Source: Sperchopsis tessellata
Lineage: Eukaryota > Arthropoda > Insecta > Coleoptera > Hydrophilidae
NCBI GenBank assembly: GCA_033557685.1
Contig: JAWQRN010000601.1
Location: 1 to 27,953, forward strand
Direction: 5' to 3'
DNA: 27,953 bases
The translations under genes were made by a program, and so were the position numbers. Shown in pieces: positions 1 through 12,900 of this stretch; the stretch's first letter is position 1, and every line of letters begins with the position of its first letter. The notes under the pieces are model-generated. The model was not told the DNA's origin. It saw only the letters and a list, made by a program, of their open reading frames with translations, and searched no databases.

Positions 1-746
1 AAGTTGATAGATTAAAATTAAATAAACACAGGTTGACAATAATACGTTACTAACAGATACACAACAAAAACCACAACAAACAGCTACCCTGTTTGCTGTC
101 CCTTTTGGACGTTCATTTACCCCGGATTCTGGATGAACTGTGTGGAGTTCTTGTGAAGGGTGTATTCATGCACCTCAGTGACCACAGGTGGTTAATCGGA
201 TGCGCCTACTCGTACTAAATAGAACAGCGCGAAAATTCAAATTTAAATTATCTTACAATACATACAAAAGGCTATCGACGTAAGTTCTTTAGCCAATTTT
301 CGTTACATGTTAATTTAGTAATTATTAACAACTAGGATTGCAATCATCTGCAAATTTACTAAAAAATTGTGAAAAAATGTAGTGTGGTAAAAAAAGTCAG
401 TGATTACCCACATATCAGTATCTTTGTATAGTGATGAAAACAAAGTTAATTGAACACATTATTTAATCCCAAATGCGGAATAAAAATATTCTTGCCAGGT
501 AATACACATAATAGCATAAAAAGTAACAATGATTGAAGTCTCAAAAGCCTTTAGATGTTTTCAGTATGTTCCAATCCTAGTATTATTGACAAGTTTACGA
601 TAAGAGCTCTCAACGACTTTTCTGTATCGTAGATGAATAAATTTATTGTTATTTGGAATTTATTTTTTGTGAATGGTGAAAAAGTCAAAACATGCATTTA
701 GTACTTGAATATATAAAACATTTTATAATTATAATTTTTTTTTTAG
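1..746. other. Left-edge non-coding stretch, probably intron before the C1 exon
   Basis: No convincing exon is visible here on either strand. Since 747 is a splice acceptor, this is most simply the intron upstream of the C1 exon, or part of it. The stretch around 60-235 is richer in G+C than its surroundings and ends in a run resembling DNA-transposon termini (GCGCGAAAATTCAAATTTAA near 219-238). It may be a repeat relic, but I could not assign it. The acceptor is a long T-run ending TTTTTTAG at 746. Confidence 0.4.
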
Positions 747-2591
747 TGGTACTGTTTGCCAAGTATGTAGTAAAAGTGTAGCACGTAGGATTGGAAAACA
801 AGGATATGAATGTCGAGATTGTCTATTAAAGTGTCACAAACACTGTCATGTTAAAGTCAATGACAACTGTCCACAATCTACGATACACAACATAGAATTG
901 TAAGTATTTTAGGAATTATATAGTGTTTCTACTAGAGAGCAGATTTTTAAGCATTTACCAACTAGAACACTATCACTGTGCTCAATTTACGCACATATTG
1001 AAAATGTTCACTTATGCTTTAGAGGACCACCATTTGCACAATTTCATGCAATGTGCATAAAAATCCACTCTCTGTCTATAATCTATGCAAAATAGAATAT
1101 TAATTGTATTATTTTTCCAATGGGTCTCTGTTACCAGTTTTGAGTGAATAATTGGGGTAAGGCACTTGCTGTTTGAGTTTTCTTTTGTAGTTTTGTTGCT
1201 TTGATATTTTGTGGTATTTGTTTGTAGATATTAGCGTGTATCCATTACTATTATTTTTATATTATATATTATTATATTTATATTTTATATATATATACCT
1301 AATACACTTGACCTCATTGATTTTATCCAATAAAATCGCTTTCTTTGCTCACGTGAATATACACGATAACAAAGAGTAATATAGATAAATAAATAATGAC
1401 ATTATGGTAAAGTATAAGTACATAATAACCAAAAATACTATATGGATTACTTTTTGGATCACCGATACCTGTATGGTGTTCAAAAAATTGTACATTCTTT
1501 TTCTTATACACAGATTGCAGATTCACCAAGTAATTTACCAAATTATCAATATTAACTCTTTATAGACTCTTATTTTGATTTTATTTTTTTGTTTATTTTG
1601 CGTCTGCCTTTTTCCGGCCCTAAGGCCATACACCCACGTCAGGAATGACTATTCACTTGGGAATATTGCTGCATCCCAAATTTCAACTGGAAACCACAGC
1701 TTTACAACCTTCCCAAAAAGCAATCAACATATAGTTTTCCTTAATCCCAAAGAGCCATCCGCCTCAGAAGTTCGAACCCTGGATACCTCGCACTTTAGTA
1801 CGCTGGCTTGCCACTTGAGCTGTTGTGGTGGCTATGAAGTTCTTACTCAAACCGTAATGAAATAAAAATTTAATTCATTTTCATCTAAAAATTTATATTA
1901 TGAATAAAAAAGAATATTTTCATTAACTACAAACATGGTACGGGTAAAAGAGAAAATATATTTCCAAATTCTATTGCAGTATTTATGAAACACAATATTC
2001 ACAAAAATTGACACAAACCAAAATGTGTCGATATTGACAAAACAAAGCATATCAAACCATCAAATTGATAGTGACACATCTGCAATCTAGCAAAAAACTA
2101 AAGTTGCAAATGTATCATTAGTTCCGATAAACGTACTCAACATTTGAATTTAATATTTATAAGAAAACCAAAATGGAAAAACTTTGAGTTGTGTCAGTGT
2201 CATTACAAACATGCAATATATAATGAGTATTTAAATCACAAAACAATAAATTAAATAAAATGTCACAACAATTATGATGAATGTACTAACATAATCCATA
2301 TATTTATGTGTATGTAGTATAGGACAAATTCTACATGTCAAAGCCATAAAGATCTTTTCTTGTAGTGTTAAATTTTATAAATTGTATATACAAAATTAAC
2401 GCACCTACTAATTTTAAGTATTGCCTGATGTCGAATAATTTGCTTTATTTTTCTTGCAATTTTTGTTGGAATTATTCAAAGTAACATATTTTGCTTTGTG
2501 GCAAGGCTTTCTTTAATTATAAATTTATGTTTTATTTTCCAGAACGTACATAACAAATCCTTACACTGATAAGAATCTAAGGATACTGTAA
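747..2591 (+). CDS. 3' end of a gene with a C-terminal C1 (DAG/phorbol-ester type) zinc finger
   Basis: Two coding exons are seen. Exon 747-899 follows a T-rich acceptor and ends at donor GTAAGT (900). Exon 2543-2591 follows TTTTCCAG and ends in TAA (2589-2591). The phases join (TT + A gives Leu). The first exon has near-perfect C1 spacing: C-x2-C, 14 residues, C-x2-C, x4-H, x2-C, x7-C. Only the leading His, expected in the previous exon, is missing. It contains GKQGYECRDC and CHKHCHVKV. The tail after the finger is only about 20 residues (ending TDKNLRIL), so the C1 domain sits at the extreme C-terminus, unlike PKC, PKD, chimaerin or Raf, where catalytic domains follow. C1 domains bind diacylglycerol or act as protein/lipid contacts; this copy's ligand cannot be predicted. 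I do not recognise the parent gene. AATAAA at 3124-3129 is one candidate poly(A) signal. Confidence 0.8.
900..2542 (+). other. Last intron of the C1-domain gene
   Basis: The intron runs from GTAAGT to TTTTCCAG, about 1.6 kb. It holds an AT-only simple-sequence patch at about 1245-1297. A moderately GC-richer stretch around 1600-1850 contains a box-B-like AGTTCGAACCC near 1770. An open frame across that stretch (1575-1865) has no domain or splice context, and I consider it chance or a repeat relic. No other gene is visible. Confidence 0.55.
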
Positions 2592-5500
2592 GCTGCTACC
2601 AAGAATTTTTTAAACGGGTAGTTTAGAAATACTGAGCCTAATACTTTTAGCTTTTTTATTTGAAAACGGTTGCTGTTATGTTTTATAATTATTATTAGTT
2701 GAATAATTTTATTTTTTAATTAATTTAAAAATTTATTTTGCTTTCATTACACAATTTTAAAAATATTTAAAAAGTTGGTTGTCTTTATTTATTTGTAAAT
2801 ATACATATATGTTTTTGTTAAATTTTGTGAGTTTACTTAAGTTTATGAAAATTACTCTGATTTACACAGTATAAGATATATAAATATTTGAAAGTTTATT
2901 ATCTTTCTTTAGTATTTTATTTATTCTTTTATATTATATTTTATAGATCTTATACTTTTAATATATCCAGTTGAAATATGGATTATTTTAAAATAATGTC
3001 CAAAAATATATTTAAGAAATGTTGCTTATACATATATTTTAAAACATGTGATTTGATGACAATTTAATATTTTCATGTCGATTTTAAGATGCACTGTATT
3101 GATATAAAAGTTTAATAATTATAAATAAATTATAACAATTTTACTTAATATTTTATAAACATGTAAAGCTTTTATATTCATAGCTTTGAGAACCATTAAA
3201 TAAAATTAAGTATGTTCAAAACTTTTATTTATCGTACATATATGAAAAATTATGTACTCTTCTGTGCCTATGACCACATTATAAAAAACAAAAGTTTGTG
3301 ATTTTCATTTTATTATTCACTAATTCTTGTTTCACAAAGTTGAAAAAATAATGTTTATGTGAAAAACAAATGAAATATTGCTTAAGCCCTTGTTAATAAA
3401 CTGTTTCTTATCTGTGTTTTACTTGTATTTATGTGTACAATTCCTTTTTATTTAGTTACATATTTTAATATATACTTTCTTTCTTAAATGCAACCACATT
3501 ACCAAATTTGTTCGCAGTTATTGGAGAAGTGACTATTGTCAAACTTTATTACAAAATATGAATGACAAATTTTCATTAATTTAGGGGGAGTTATAGTATC
3601 TTTATTTTGCCAAAAAAACAACAACCATAATTACAACAAAATATATAATTTTCTCAGTGAAATAAAACACCATCTGCTCTTCCACTTAACCGTCTTTTGT
3701 CCAAATAGACAATAAACTAGAACTATAACTTAATAACACAATTTCGCACGTACACACAAACTATTAAACGTAAGTTTATTTTTATCATGCCCATTTTATA
3801 TTGCGCAGACCATAAATTGTTAACAACTGTCTTGCACATCCATCTGAAGATGGCCCATACACTTCATCTCAGTGTTTAAATATTTATGATACTCGCATAG
3901 CATTTTTTTTCATGGGAATAGAAAAATTATATCGGTGCTGATACAATAGTCTCAGATTCATATAGGGTCTCTTAATACAAGTTCTAATATGACTTTTAAC
4001 ATTAGTTCACTGTCCTCAGTCACAAAGATTTTTTTCTTCTTAGCTCACAGGAATAGATACAACCGCAACACATCACCAACTACCAAAACTGGATTTAAGT
4101 AGATTGAGAGACGGAGAAGATCTCTTTGTTAAATCAAAAATTTACTGAGGGTCATAATTTATTCGAAAGCAGACTGAAGCAACGCCTAAGTCTTCAAAAA
4201 TATAACTGGTTATCATCAATATACATATGAAGGCTGCTATATTTAATGTATTCTGATAACTAGGTGTACAGAGAGAATCAAAATAGTTCAATTATTTCAT
4301 GAATTTTAAATGAGTTTTTTTATTAAAAAAAATCAACTATATTCATTCAGTAAATGACAAATATTATTCAATTATTAAAACGCATCTGCCAGGCATTGAA
4401 TAGCTAAATTTACCAATTACATATTGTGTACTACTTCATATTTCTCGAAATTTGATAAGTTTATCCTGATTTTTGAGAATTTTCGATATTACTTTACTTT
4501 TAACTTCACATATGCTTCCTCGGATTTTGGTCCGGTGACTAAGATGACCATTTTAAAATTTGAATATTTTTGCTCTCTAACCATTGCTTTTTAACAGTGT
4601 GCTTCTAGTCGTTATCTTGCTAAAAAATCCATCTAAACGGCATCTCCTCTTCAGCATAAAAAGTTCACAGTTTCTAAAATGCCCTTATACATAGCACCTG
4701 TCATTATTAACCTCATATGTTTTAATGGATCCATTCCAAATTGTGAGAAACAACCCAAACCTGGACACAATCTTCACGATGCTTCAAACTTTTCACTGTG
4801 TATTTTTTGTTCTTAGGTCGTCGAAATAAACAATATTCCATCGCTAATTGCGAAATTAACCTTAGTTTCATCGCTAATGGGAAATTATATCATCTCACTG
4901 ATTCCCAGCCGACATGACATGACAGCCGCCTTATCTAGTCTTCTACCAAATATATTGAAATTTTACATATATTCCTTATTTTTTGCTGCACAAAATAGTA
5001 TTTATTTATAAATTCTACTCACGATCTCAAAGCATATATACTAGGAATCAAATATGTATTCGTAGGTGGGGTACAGCTAATTACTAACAAGACCAATTGT
5101 GATGGCGTCTAAATGACAGAAACACATATCCACTGCAAATCGGCTTGTTTCCCTTAATTTTTCCAAGACTTATTTGATTTTTACATTTAATATATTGACT
5201 TGGCCGGTTTGCTCGATATTTGATTTATCAAATAATAAAATTACATTCATGTACGGCCAAGAGAGCTACAAATGCTTATTCTAATGCAAAAATGGCAATT
5301 TCATGTAGATAAATATCAAATTAGCGTAATGATTATTCAATAGCAAGTAAGTACATTTCATATATGCACAAAGGTTTACAAACTTTACATTCAGTGTGTA
5401 TAATAAGATATTGCATGTGCTAAAACCATATTCATCCTCTAAATCCAAAGACACCATTCTTTATATCACAGTAACCACACATGTCTGCAGCTACATTCAA

Positions 5501-8500
5501 GACGTGATATATTACTCATTTTACTTACAAAAAATTCAGTCCTGTTTTCACAGAATAAGCGTCGCTACATTCATTCACAGTTCATATAAATATATACATG
5601 TACTTCAAATATAAATCCACTACCATACGTAAAGTCTTCGGCTTTTAACCACCTCAATAAAGTGAAGCGACATCTATATTTGCTACTAATGGTTTCTCTA
5701 AATGAGGGTAACATATATACAATTTCGTATGGAAACAGATATATTGGATTTTCTATTTAAATCACCTATTTCTGTGGTATATTCAAATTGTTTACTACAG
5801 CTGTATTACTAAATTTTAAATGATGTAAGATCGGTGTCATAATGTAGTAAGTATGTAGTTGATATTGGGGGATGCCTACAGTTGCTTATGAAAAGCTGTA
5901 CGTTGATAAATATTGAAAAACCAGTGCAGTAGATGCAGATTAATCAATCCTGAACTAGATGCTGCAATGGAATTTGTGAAAGTTTTATTGAAGTCTAAGA
6001 AAGGCTGGTGAAGACGACACCCAGAGCTGCAGATCTTGAAGATGGTAAACTTTTACCTAAACCTATTGGAGCACATGCCTCAAGGGTCTTCTGGACTTGC
6101 AGGTGAGGCTGGTCTATCGGTAATTCCAGGAAACAATTGTTGGTAGAAATGATTGAATAAACAACCGTATTAATATACAGTTTGAGCTAAAAAATACAAC
6201 GGGCAAATAACCAGAATGAGGAAAAGTTAGATTTTTTCGAACATTTAATGTTTTCAGAATAGTACTTTTTACAGGTGGTATCCATGCCAAGTATATGTTA
6301 ACACGTAATTACAATACCTTATCCTGTATCAAGATGCAAGGAAAAGTCAATATTTTAAAAACCTTTTAATAAGAAAAATTTATTTCCAAATTTTTGAAAT
6401 ATTACAATTTTAATAAAGCTAATATCAATACATATTTTCATATTACAGAATGATGTGATATAATTATACATTTATTATAAACTATTACAACATAACTCTC
6501 AATTAATGGGCATTTTTTTCATAAATAAGAACAAATTTGACAACTACTCACTATTTTAATTAGTGATTGTAAAACTAGGCTTTAGATTTAATAATGAAAA
6601 ACAATTGTAAACTTTGCGTGTATGTAAAAACAATACTCTGTGCTACTAAATAGAACTGGCTCTTTGTTTTTATAAACAATTTTTGTATCATCAAAAACAA
6701 TACATTGTTATTCTATGTGTACCTACACATCATCCTATATTAGTTATCATACATTATTTAAATTTATTTACCTAAATCATAAAGGCACATGGCAGTGAAC
6801 ATAATATACACATTCTATTACAAAAAATTAACAAGTTTACATTACGTATTTGAAAACATTGGATCAGCCTCAATCATTAAGTAACTCAATAGTACACTAG
6901 TGAACGTATTATAAATTCGTGATAACTATAATCTGAAGAACTTAATATCTTTTAGAAAGTTTTATTGTTTCAAACCGCAATTTAATTTTATTATAATTTA
7001 TTGATGTTAATTTTAGATTATTTATAATAAATACAATAAACATCCCCTAAACTGCGATTACGTTGAACTTTAAACTGTCTAATATCTAATGAAGTTGTGG
7101 TTTACGAAGAATTCAATCGGACAACACGCAGTACTCAAAATTCACTGACACAAATTCAATCAAAGATATAGATAGTCTATATGACTAAGATGGACAATCA
7201 ATACTTATATGGCAACACTGTTAAAACTGTAATAATAAACAGACTACTGAGGTGGTTTAAAGCTAGTAGGCCACTGCATGTATGAAAAGAAAATTTTACT
7301 TAAAACCATGGTATTAATGTATTATGAATAAAACTGTTGAAGCATTTGATTTAAAACCAAACTAATGAATTATAACTAAAACACAATTTGCAGCTTTTCA
7401 AAATTGGTTTGTTTATAATCTGCAATAGGTGCGAATTAATATGCCATAATAAACTAAACAGTTTCTCGTACTGTGCCTCCCATAATATATCCTCAGTCTT
7501 GTTCAACACATTGATCAACTATCTGTTTAAAAATAAATAAATGTTTTCCAAAACACACGACTAAGAATTTTTTAAGTGAATGAATTCAAAGGTAACTTTA
7601 CATTTTATACGTAAAGGTAGGTTAAATTTTATCATATACAGTGCCTTGACTTCAACCATAACCCATTTAATTTTTAAATAATGTTATTTGTACTTTAATT
7701 ATTCTACTGAATTTTGCAGGACTGTTATTAAGCTGCTGTAAATGTAATTTTCAAATATTTTATAAAGTTTATTCTGTTGGGTGTTTCAAATTATACACTT
7801 TATATGGTATATTACCAATGGAAGAGTATCAAAAACAGTTTGGGGACGTTCATCATTTTTTAACTAACGGTATATCCTAAATTACATAATACATTAAGAA
7901 TTTTCTGTTTTGGCGATAATGAAATGAGACACACCACTATAACACATATTTATTTAATATATTTTACTTCATGCTTTGTATTTTACCTGATTTCACTGCA
8001 AATGATAAAAAGTTTTACTTTTTTTTACTGTAAAACACTTTAAACTTTTCCTTTGGACTCATAATGTTATCAATGAATTGGTACAGAAATTTTTTACCTC
8101 ATGAGTTCGGTGTCTCATATACTTGTAATTTGTATTCATGTCGTTATAATTATAATTTGTATATTAATTAATTCACATAAAACGACTAGCACGGACTTAA
8201 CTCACACATTACTATTTTTCATGTGTGGGTATATGGTTGGCCCATAAAATTAATATGTCAGTATGTTTGGTGACTTTTAAAGTGATAAATGGATATGCCA
8301 ATTGAACACCACACTGTTTAAAATGAAACTAGATAAACCTCAACACCAATGTATTTTTTGTCAAACATAGTTGTAGGAATGACAATAGGTACTTCACAGC
8401 AATATAAAACAAAAAGTAAAAATCATAAAGAAAAATGTCACCAGCATTAAATATTCATACCTTATGGTTCTACATGTATAACAAGTTCTTTTTTCATGAA

Positions 8501-9711
8501 AACCTCTTATTTAAATTAATTGTAAAGTTGGGTAGATTTTATTAAACCTTTACAGCCATTTTTAAGGAGAACCCCGACATCAAGTTGTTTTATAGTGAAT
8601 GTAATTATTATACAAAATATACCACAATTATTCGCAGAAAATAAACATCATTTTTATGAGCTAGAACTTTTTATCTAAAGATATTGATTCGCAGTGCTAA
8701 AAAAATTATTATTTTTGGGGGTAAATTTAAGAATATCTTTTTGTGGTATTCTTACAAACGGATAAGTTTGCGAATAAGCGATGAACAAACAATTGAAAAT
8801 GAAAAACATTAAATAACTAAAATGCCTACCTTTGGCACTAAACACAATAAATACGAAAATGGTATCTAATTCAAGGACAAGAGCCTGAAATAATACTTAT
8901 GATATAGAATCCAAAAATGCTATAAGGCAGTATTGTTTTTAAAATATATAATAAATTAAATTGTTCTAAATGGGATCAAAAAATGTATATGATTTTATAG
9001 GGATGCAACTAAAAAACTGATTATACCACAAAAGGTAAAATTGCATGTACAAAATCTATTATAAAAGAAATATTCAACGAAGATAAAGTCCTTTCTAAAA
9101 TCTGAAAAAGGAAAGTATGTTTAATATATTATTTGCTATATACCGTAGCAAAGAAAAGTTAGATAAAAGATTTTAGAACCCCAAAAAGATTATATATTAA
9201 TGTACGCAAGAATATATTTTTAAAATAGGCACAAATCCATAGATATATCTGAAAAAATGTGGGTTTATAACAAAAACTTGTAATATTTTGATGCTATTTT
9301 AAAAACATTAAATGTAATAGACTTCAAAAGTTATTATCTGTATAAATGTTGCTTCTGGGTGGAAAACTAGAGACCGAGGAGACCTCAATCAACTTAAAAG
9401 CATGATACATTTATAAAATATCCCAAATTTGTTTTCAAAGAGGTAAACAAAAATGAATTGTTATTCATTAGGAAAGTTTATCTCATTTTCAAGCTTTATC
9501 TTCGTTAAAACGTATCTTTTTGTTAAAAATTTAAATACTATAAAATAAACAAACAATAAATAGTTAAAACAAAAATATTTCAATCTAAATACATTTTACT
9601 TTAATCGTAAGTCTAGGTGAACATCATTTGTCAGATTTTGGATGAAATTAATGTACAGTAAGTATAAATATTCAAAACAAAAAACAGCAAACAAAGATAT
9701 CCTAATTAATT
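2592..9711. other. Long AT-rich intergenic region between the C1 gene and RCC1
   Basis: This is about 7.1 kb between the convergent 3' ends of the C1 gene (plus) and RCC1 (minus). I find no exon, RNA gene or long frame that I can support; the 72-codon frame at 5396 lacks any recognisable feature. Small items are an imperfect tandem duplication around CATCGCTAAT at 4839-4887 (offset 29 bp), a somewhat GC-richer patch at about 5930-6125 that may be an old repeat, and the dispersed repeat at 9307-9372. The 3' UTRs of both flanking genes must lie partly here. Confidence 0.5.
9307..9372 (+). repeat. Dispersed repeat fragment, same family as the Penelope-like insertion at 14555-14769
   Basis: This stretch (taaatgtaat...ttattatctgta..aatgttgcttc.gggtggaaa) is an imperfect copy of the reverse complement of about 14712-14769, as seen by direct comparison within the window. 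It lies about 340 bp beyond the RCC1 stop codon. Similarity ends near ggtggaaaac. The inverted arm and the GAAACG core present in the other copy are absent here, so this is a truncated fragment. Confidence 0.6.
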
Positions 9712-9908
9712 TTATTTGTTATTAGAGTCTCCTTGATTATTGTTATTTGGTGACGCTAATATTACCGTATGTTGTCCACCGCTGCTTACTCTGAATACTT
9801 GTTTGTCGGTTAATGCTTTATTTTTTATTAATGTTGGTTCATAACAATCTTCTTCCTCACCTGTTCCAAGTTGTCCAACTGTCCCCATACCCCAACCATA
9901 CAATTCTC
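9712..9908 (-). CDS. RCC1: RCC1 exon 6 (last repeat and C-terminus)
   Basis: It encodes residues 362-426 and the stop (TAA, 9714-9712). The acceptor is TGTGTGTTTAG. It contains LYGWGMGTVGQLGTGEEED and VSSGGQHTVIL, then a short Asn-rich tail in place of the Lys/Glu tail of human RCC1. Confidence 0.93.
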
Positions 9909-12900
9909 CTAAACACACAAAAAGAAAAACATCATACTAAGTAATTTTCCAATAAATATACTGAATAAAAATGAGTAACCCAAAAGAAATGACTGATTTT
10001 GCACCAAATCTTGTGTACAGATTTGGTATTGCAAGAGTAAAAATTGATTTGAATTTAAACAAATATGGTCTAGTAGTTCTTTTTTATTTTGTTCTGAGAC
10101 GTATTTCCAAAACATTTGGTAAGTTACTCTGCTGTAGTTTGGAACTTTCATATTCGCTTCGAGAAAATAACATGCCTAAGGTTGAAAGACGTATGAATTT
10201 TAGGCAGCTAAGTGAAGTTTATACGGGAATGTAATTATGTTATGGAAGGCAGGAATGACATTCCATGAAATTGTCAAAAAAGTAAACAACAGCATAAGCA
10301 CTGTGAAGATTTTATAGAGCATGATTTGAAGAAGGCCAAGAACAACGAACTGAGGATATAGGACGAATAACAACAGACTGTTAGCTCTAAAGGGGGTTTT
10401 GCTACTTCACGAGCAGTTACACAAACACTGGTTTGCAGAAAAAAATATTACTCATATAAGGTTTTTTTGAATTTTTTGGTCCATATTCTGTGCTACATTT
10501 GACTATCAAACACTGACACCAACGAATGCAACAGCGCATAGAGTAACTGCGATGGGAAGTGGAAATTTGGGAATGCATGATGCTCATGCACGAGTAATAA
10601 GACAACTTGACGAAAGTCACGATTGCCAGTTTTCTGTTGGATTACATGTGCATTGAAGGGTAACGAGTACATAGTAGTTTCACGTTTAATTTCCATTAGA
10701 GACAATACGACTGCCCTACATTACATCCAAGAAATTGCTGAACATCTCCTGCCATAGTTTTTCAACAAGGTGGACAAAGATAAATTTAAACCTTCTTAAA
10801 TCTACTTTCCACCATGGGCACCCAAATCTGTCATAGACAGAAGAAACCTAAACAATTTAAGAAGACTTAATGAATGTGTAGCTAATCGGGGTATCCCAGC
10901 CCCTATATTGTTTATTATTTTCACTTGATATTTAAATCATTTAGTTCTTTTTATTATTATATTGAAATAAACTATTCGGAAATTATTACTTTTGCCTTAT
11001 CATTTTCTGTCACTAATTTTATTCTAAAGATTAAGGACAATTCATGTATAATTTACAGTGACTAATTTTGTAATTGTTTCATATAAAGTATGTTTTACAT
11101 AATGTTCATCTCTGAAAAAGTCACACTCCCAAAGAACGGCAATACACCTTAGAACCAGTGCACTGTCTAAGGCAAGCAGTCTTTTTTCTGAGTGTCAAAA
11201 CAGCCCTTTTCCAGACTCGTACACTATAGCAAAAAACACCGAGGATCATCGAAAAAACAAACACATATTACCACAGACACATCTGTGATATGGCAAATTC
11301 TTGGAATCATCTGTAGAAAGCAGATCATATATCAACTTAGTCGTATCTGCAAAATGAATAGTCCAAACTTCGGCTGGCATATTTGAACAGAGATCATATA
11401 AGTAAATTAAAAACAGCAGTAGACCCAACACACTGCTGTATTTGACAATCACCCAACCAACTGTTTTCACACTGTAAGGTATGGCGACAAGAATTAGCCC
11501 GAAATTCCATAATAACCGTACAAAAATAATTATTCATTAAGGGTTACATTATTTACACTAACAAAATCTTACTTAGATGTTTTTCTGCATCAAAACAGTG
11601 GCCTAGAATCTACATTAGGAAAATCCTCTAAGAATAAATTTTTATTTATTTCCGTCTGCTTTCCTGAAATTTCAGTAGCAATTACAATCAGAATCTTTGT
11701 CATTTTTCAATATCATGTACATGTTTTCGGTGTAGGATAGTTTCTGATATAAAATTATTTCCCTAAAAATCTACAAAAAGTTCCTGCAACCATTGGTGAA
11801 CTGCTTAATAAACCATAAGTCTGTCACCCAACTTTAAAAACACCAGTTTTTGTGAAAAATTCAGCATTTGTGTCATATGTTTGAAGCACAATCATCTGAC
11901 ATAATGATTAAAACACTAACTCCATATACATAAGTTTATTTCAATTATAAAGGAATAATTTATTATGACACTTTAAATCCAGGGAAAACTGTTAATTCTG
12001 ATCTCTATTGTGGACAACTAGATCGCTTGAATAAGAATTTAATCAGAAAACAGCCAGACACTGTAAATAGAAGAAGCGTTATTCTTCAACATGACAACGC
12101 ACAACCGCATGCAGCTAAGAAGACAAGTGAAAAAATGTCCGAGCTTGGTTGAGAGGTTCCACCACAACCTCCCTACTCACCAGACATTGCACCCTCTGAC
12201 TACCTCTTATTTTGGTAACTGGAACATTTTTAAAGAAATAAGACACATAGAGACGTTAATCATTTTAAATTAAAAGAACCCGGAATTTTATAAAACAGGA
12301 ATATTTTCTCTTCTTGACAGATGGCAGAGTCTGATAGATAATGATGGAAACTATATTATTAAATAAAGTACAAAGCTTTCCTCTTAATTGGTTTTTATTT
12401 TAATATAAAAAAAACCTAAAAACTTTACGGTACCCCTAATATTACCAACAAAAAACATTTTTAGTTTCTCTTGTAAAAATTTTGATTTTAAAAAGAAGAG
12501 GTTTAAATTATATGATTCTAAGATGAGGCACTTAAACTCTCTGCAATTTTGCTTTTTCATTTACTCTTATATTTTATGAACAGCTTCATTAATCTTTGTT
12601 CACCAAATTCTGTGATCCTACATAATATTTACGAAGTTGTCTGTATTAAATATATCTTTATGGTTTTAACAACTCCAAAAACTCCTTATGAAGGTGTCGT
12701 CTATCCAAGTTGTTGTTTCTCTTATAAAATTGTTTCCCTCATGTTCAACTCACGAGTGTACCATAATTATTGGTTAATGTGTTGGTCATAAAGTTATATT
12801 TTAAAGGAAATCATCTGTATAATTTGTGAAGAAAAGTCTCTATCACAAATAAAATTGAAGATGAACTTCAACTGGCTCAAAGTTCCTTTGAGATTTTATG

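Noticed and set aside
1765..1785. tRNA T-arm-like AGTTCGAACCC
   Set aside because: No A box or cloverleaf could be built around it.
1575..1865. 96-codon open frame on the plus strand within the C1-gene intron
   Set aside because: No domain, no splice support and not in phase with the C1 exons; it overlaps a mildly GC-richer repeat-like patch.
5396..5614. 72-codon plus-strand frame in the intergenic desert
   Set aside because: It has low complexity, AT-driven composition, no motif and no splice context.
5930..6125. GC-richer patch suspected of being a coding relic
   Set aside because: Frames are broken on both strands and no family pattern could be recognised.
10417..10705. Two minus-strand open frames of 67 and 70 codons
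   Set aside because: They are antisense shadows of the plus-strand Tc1 transposase relic.
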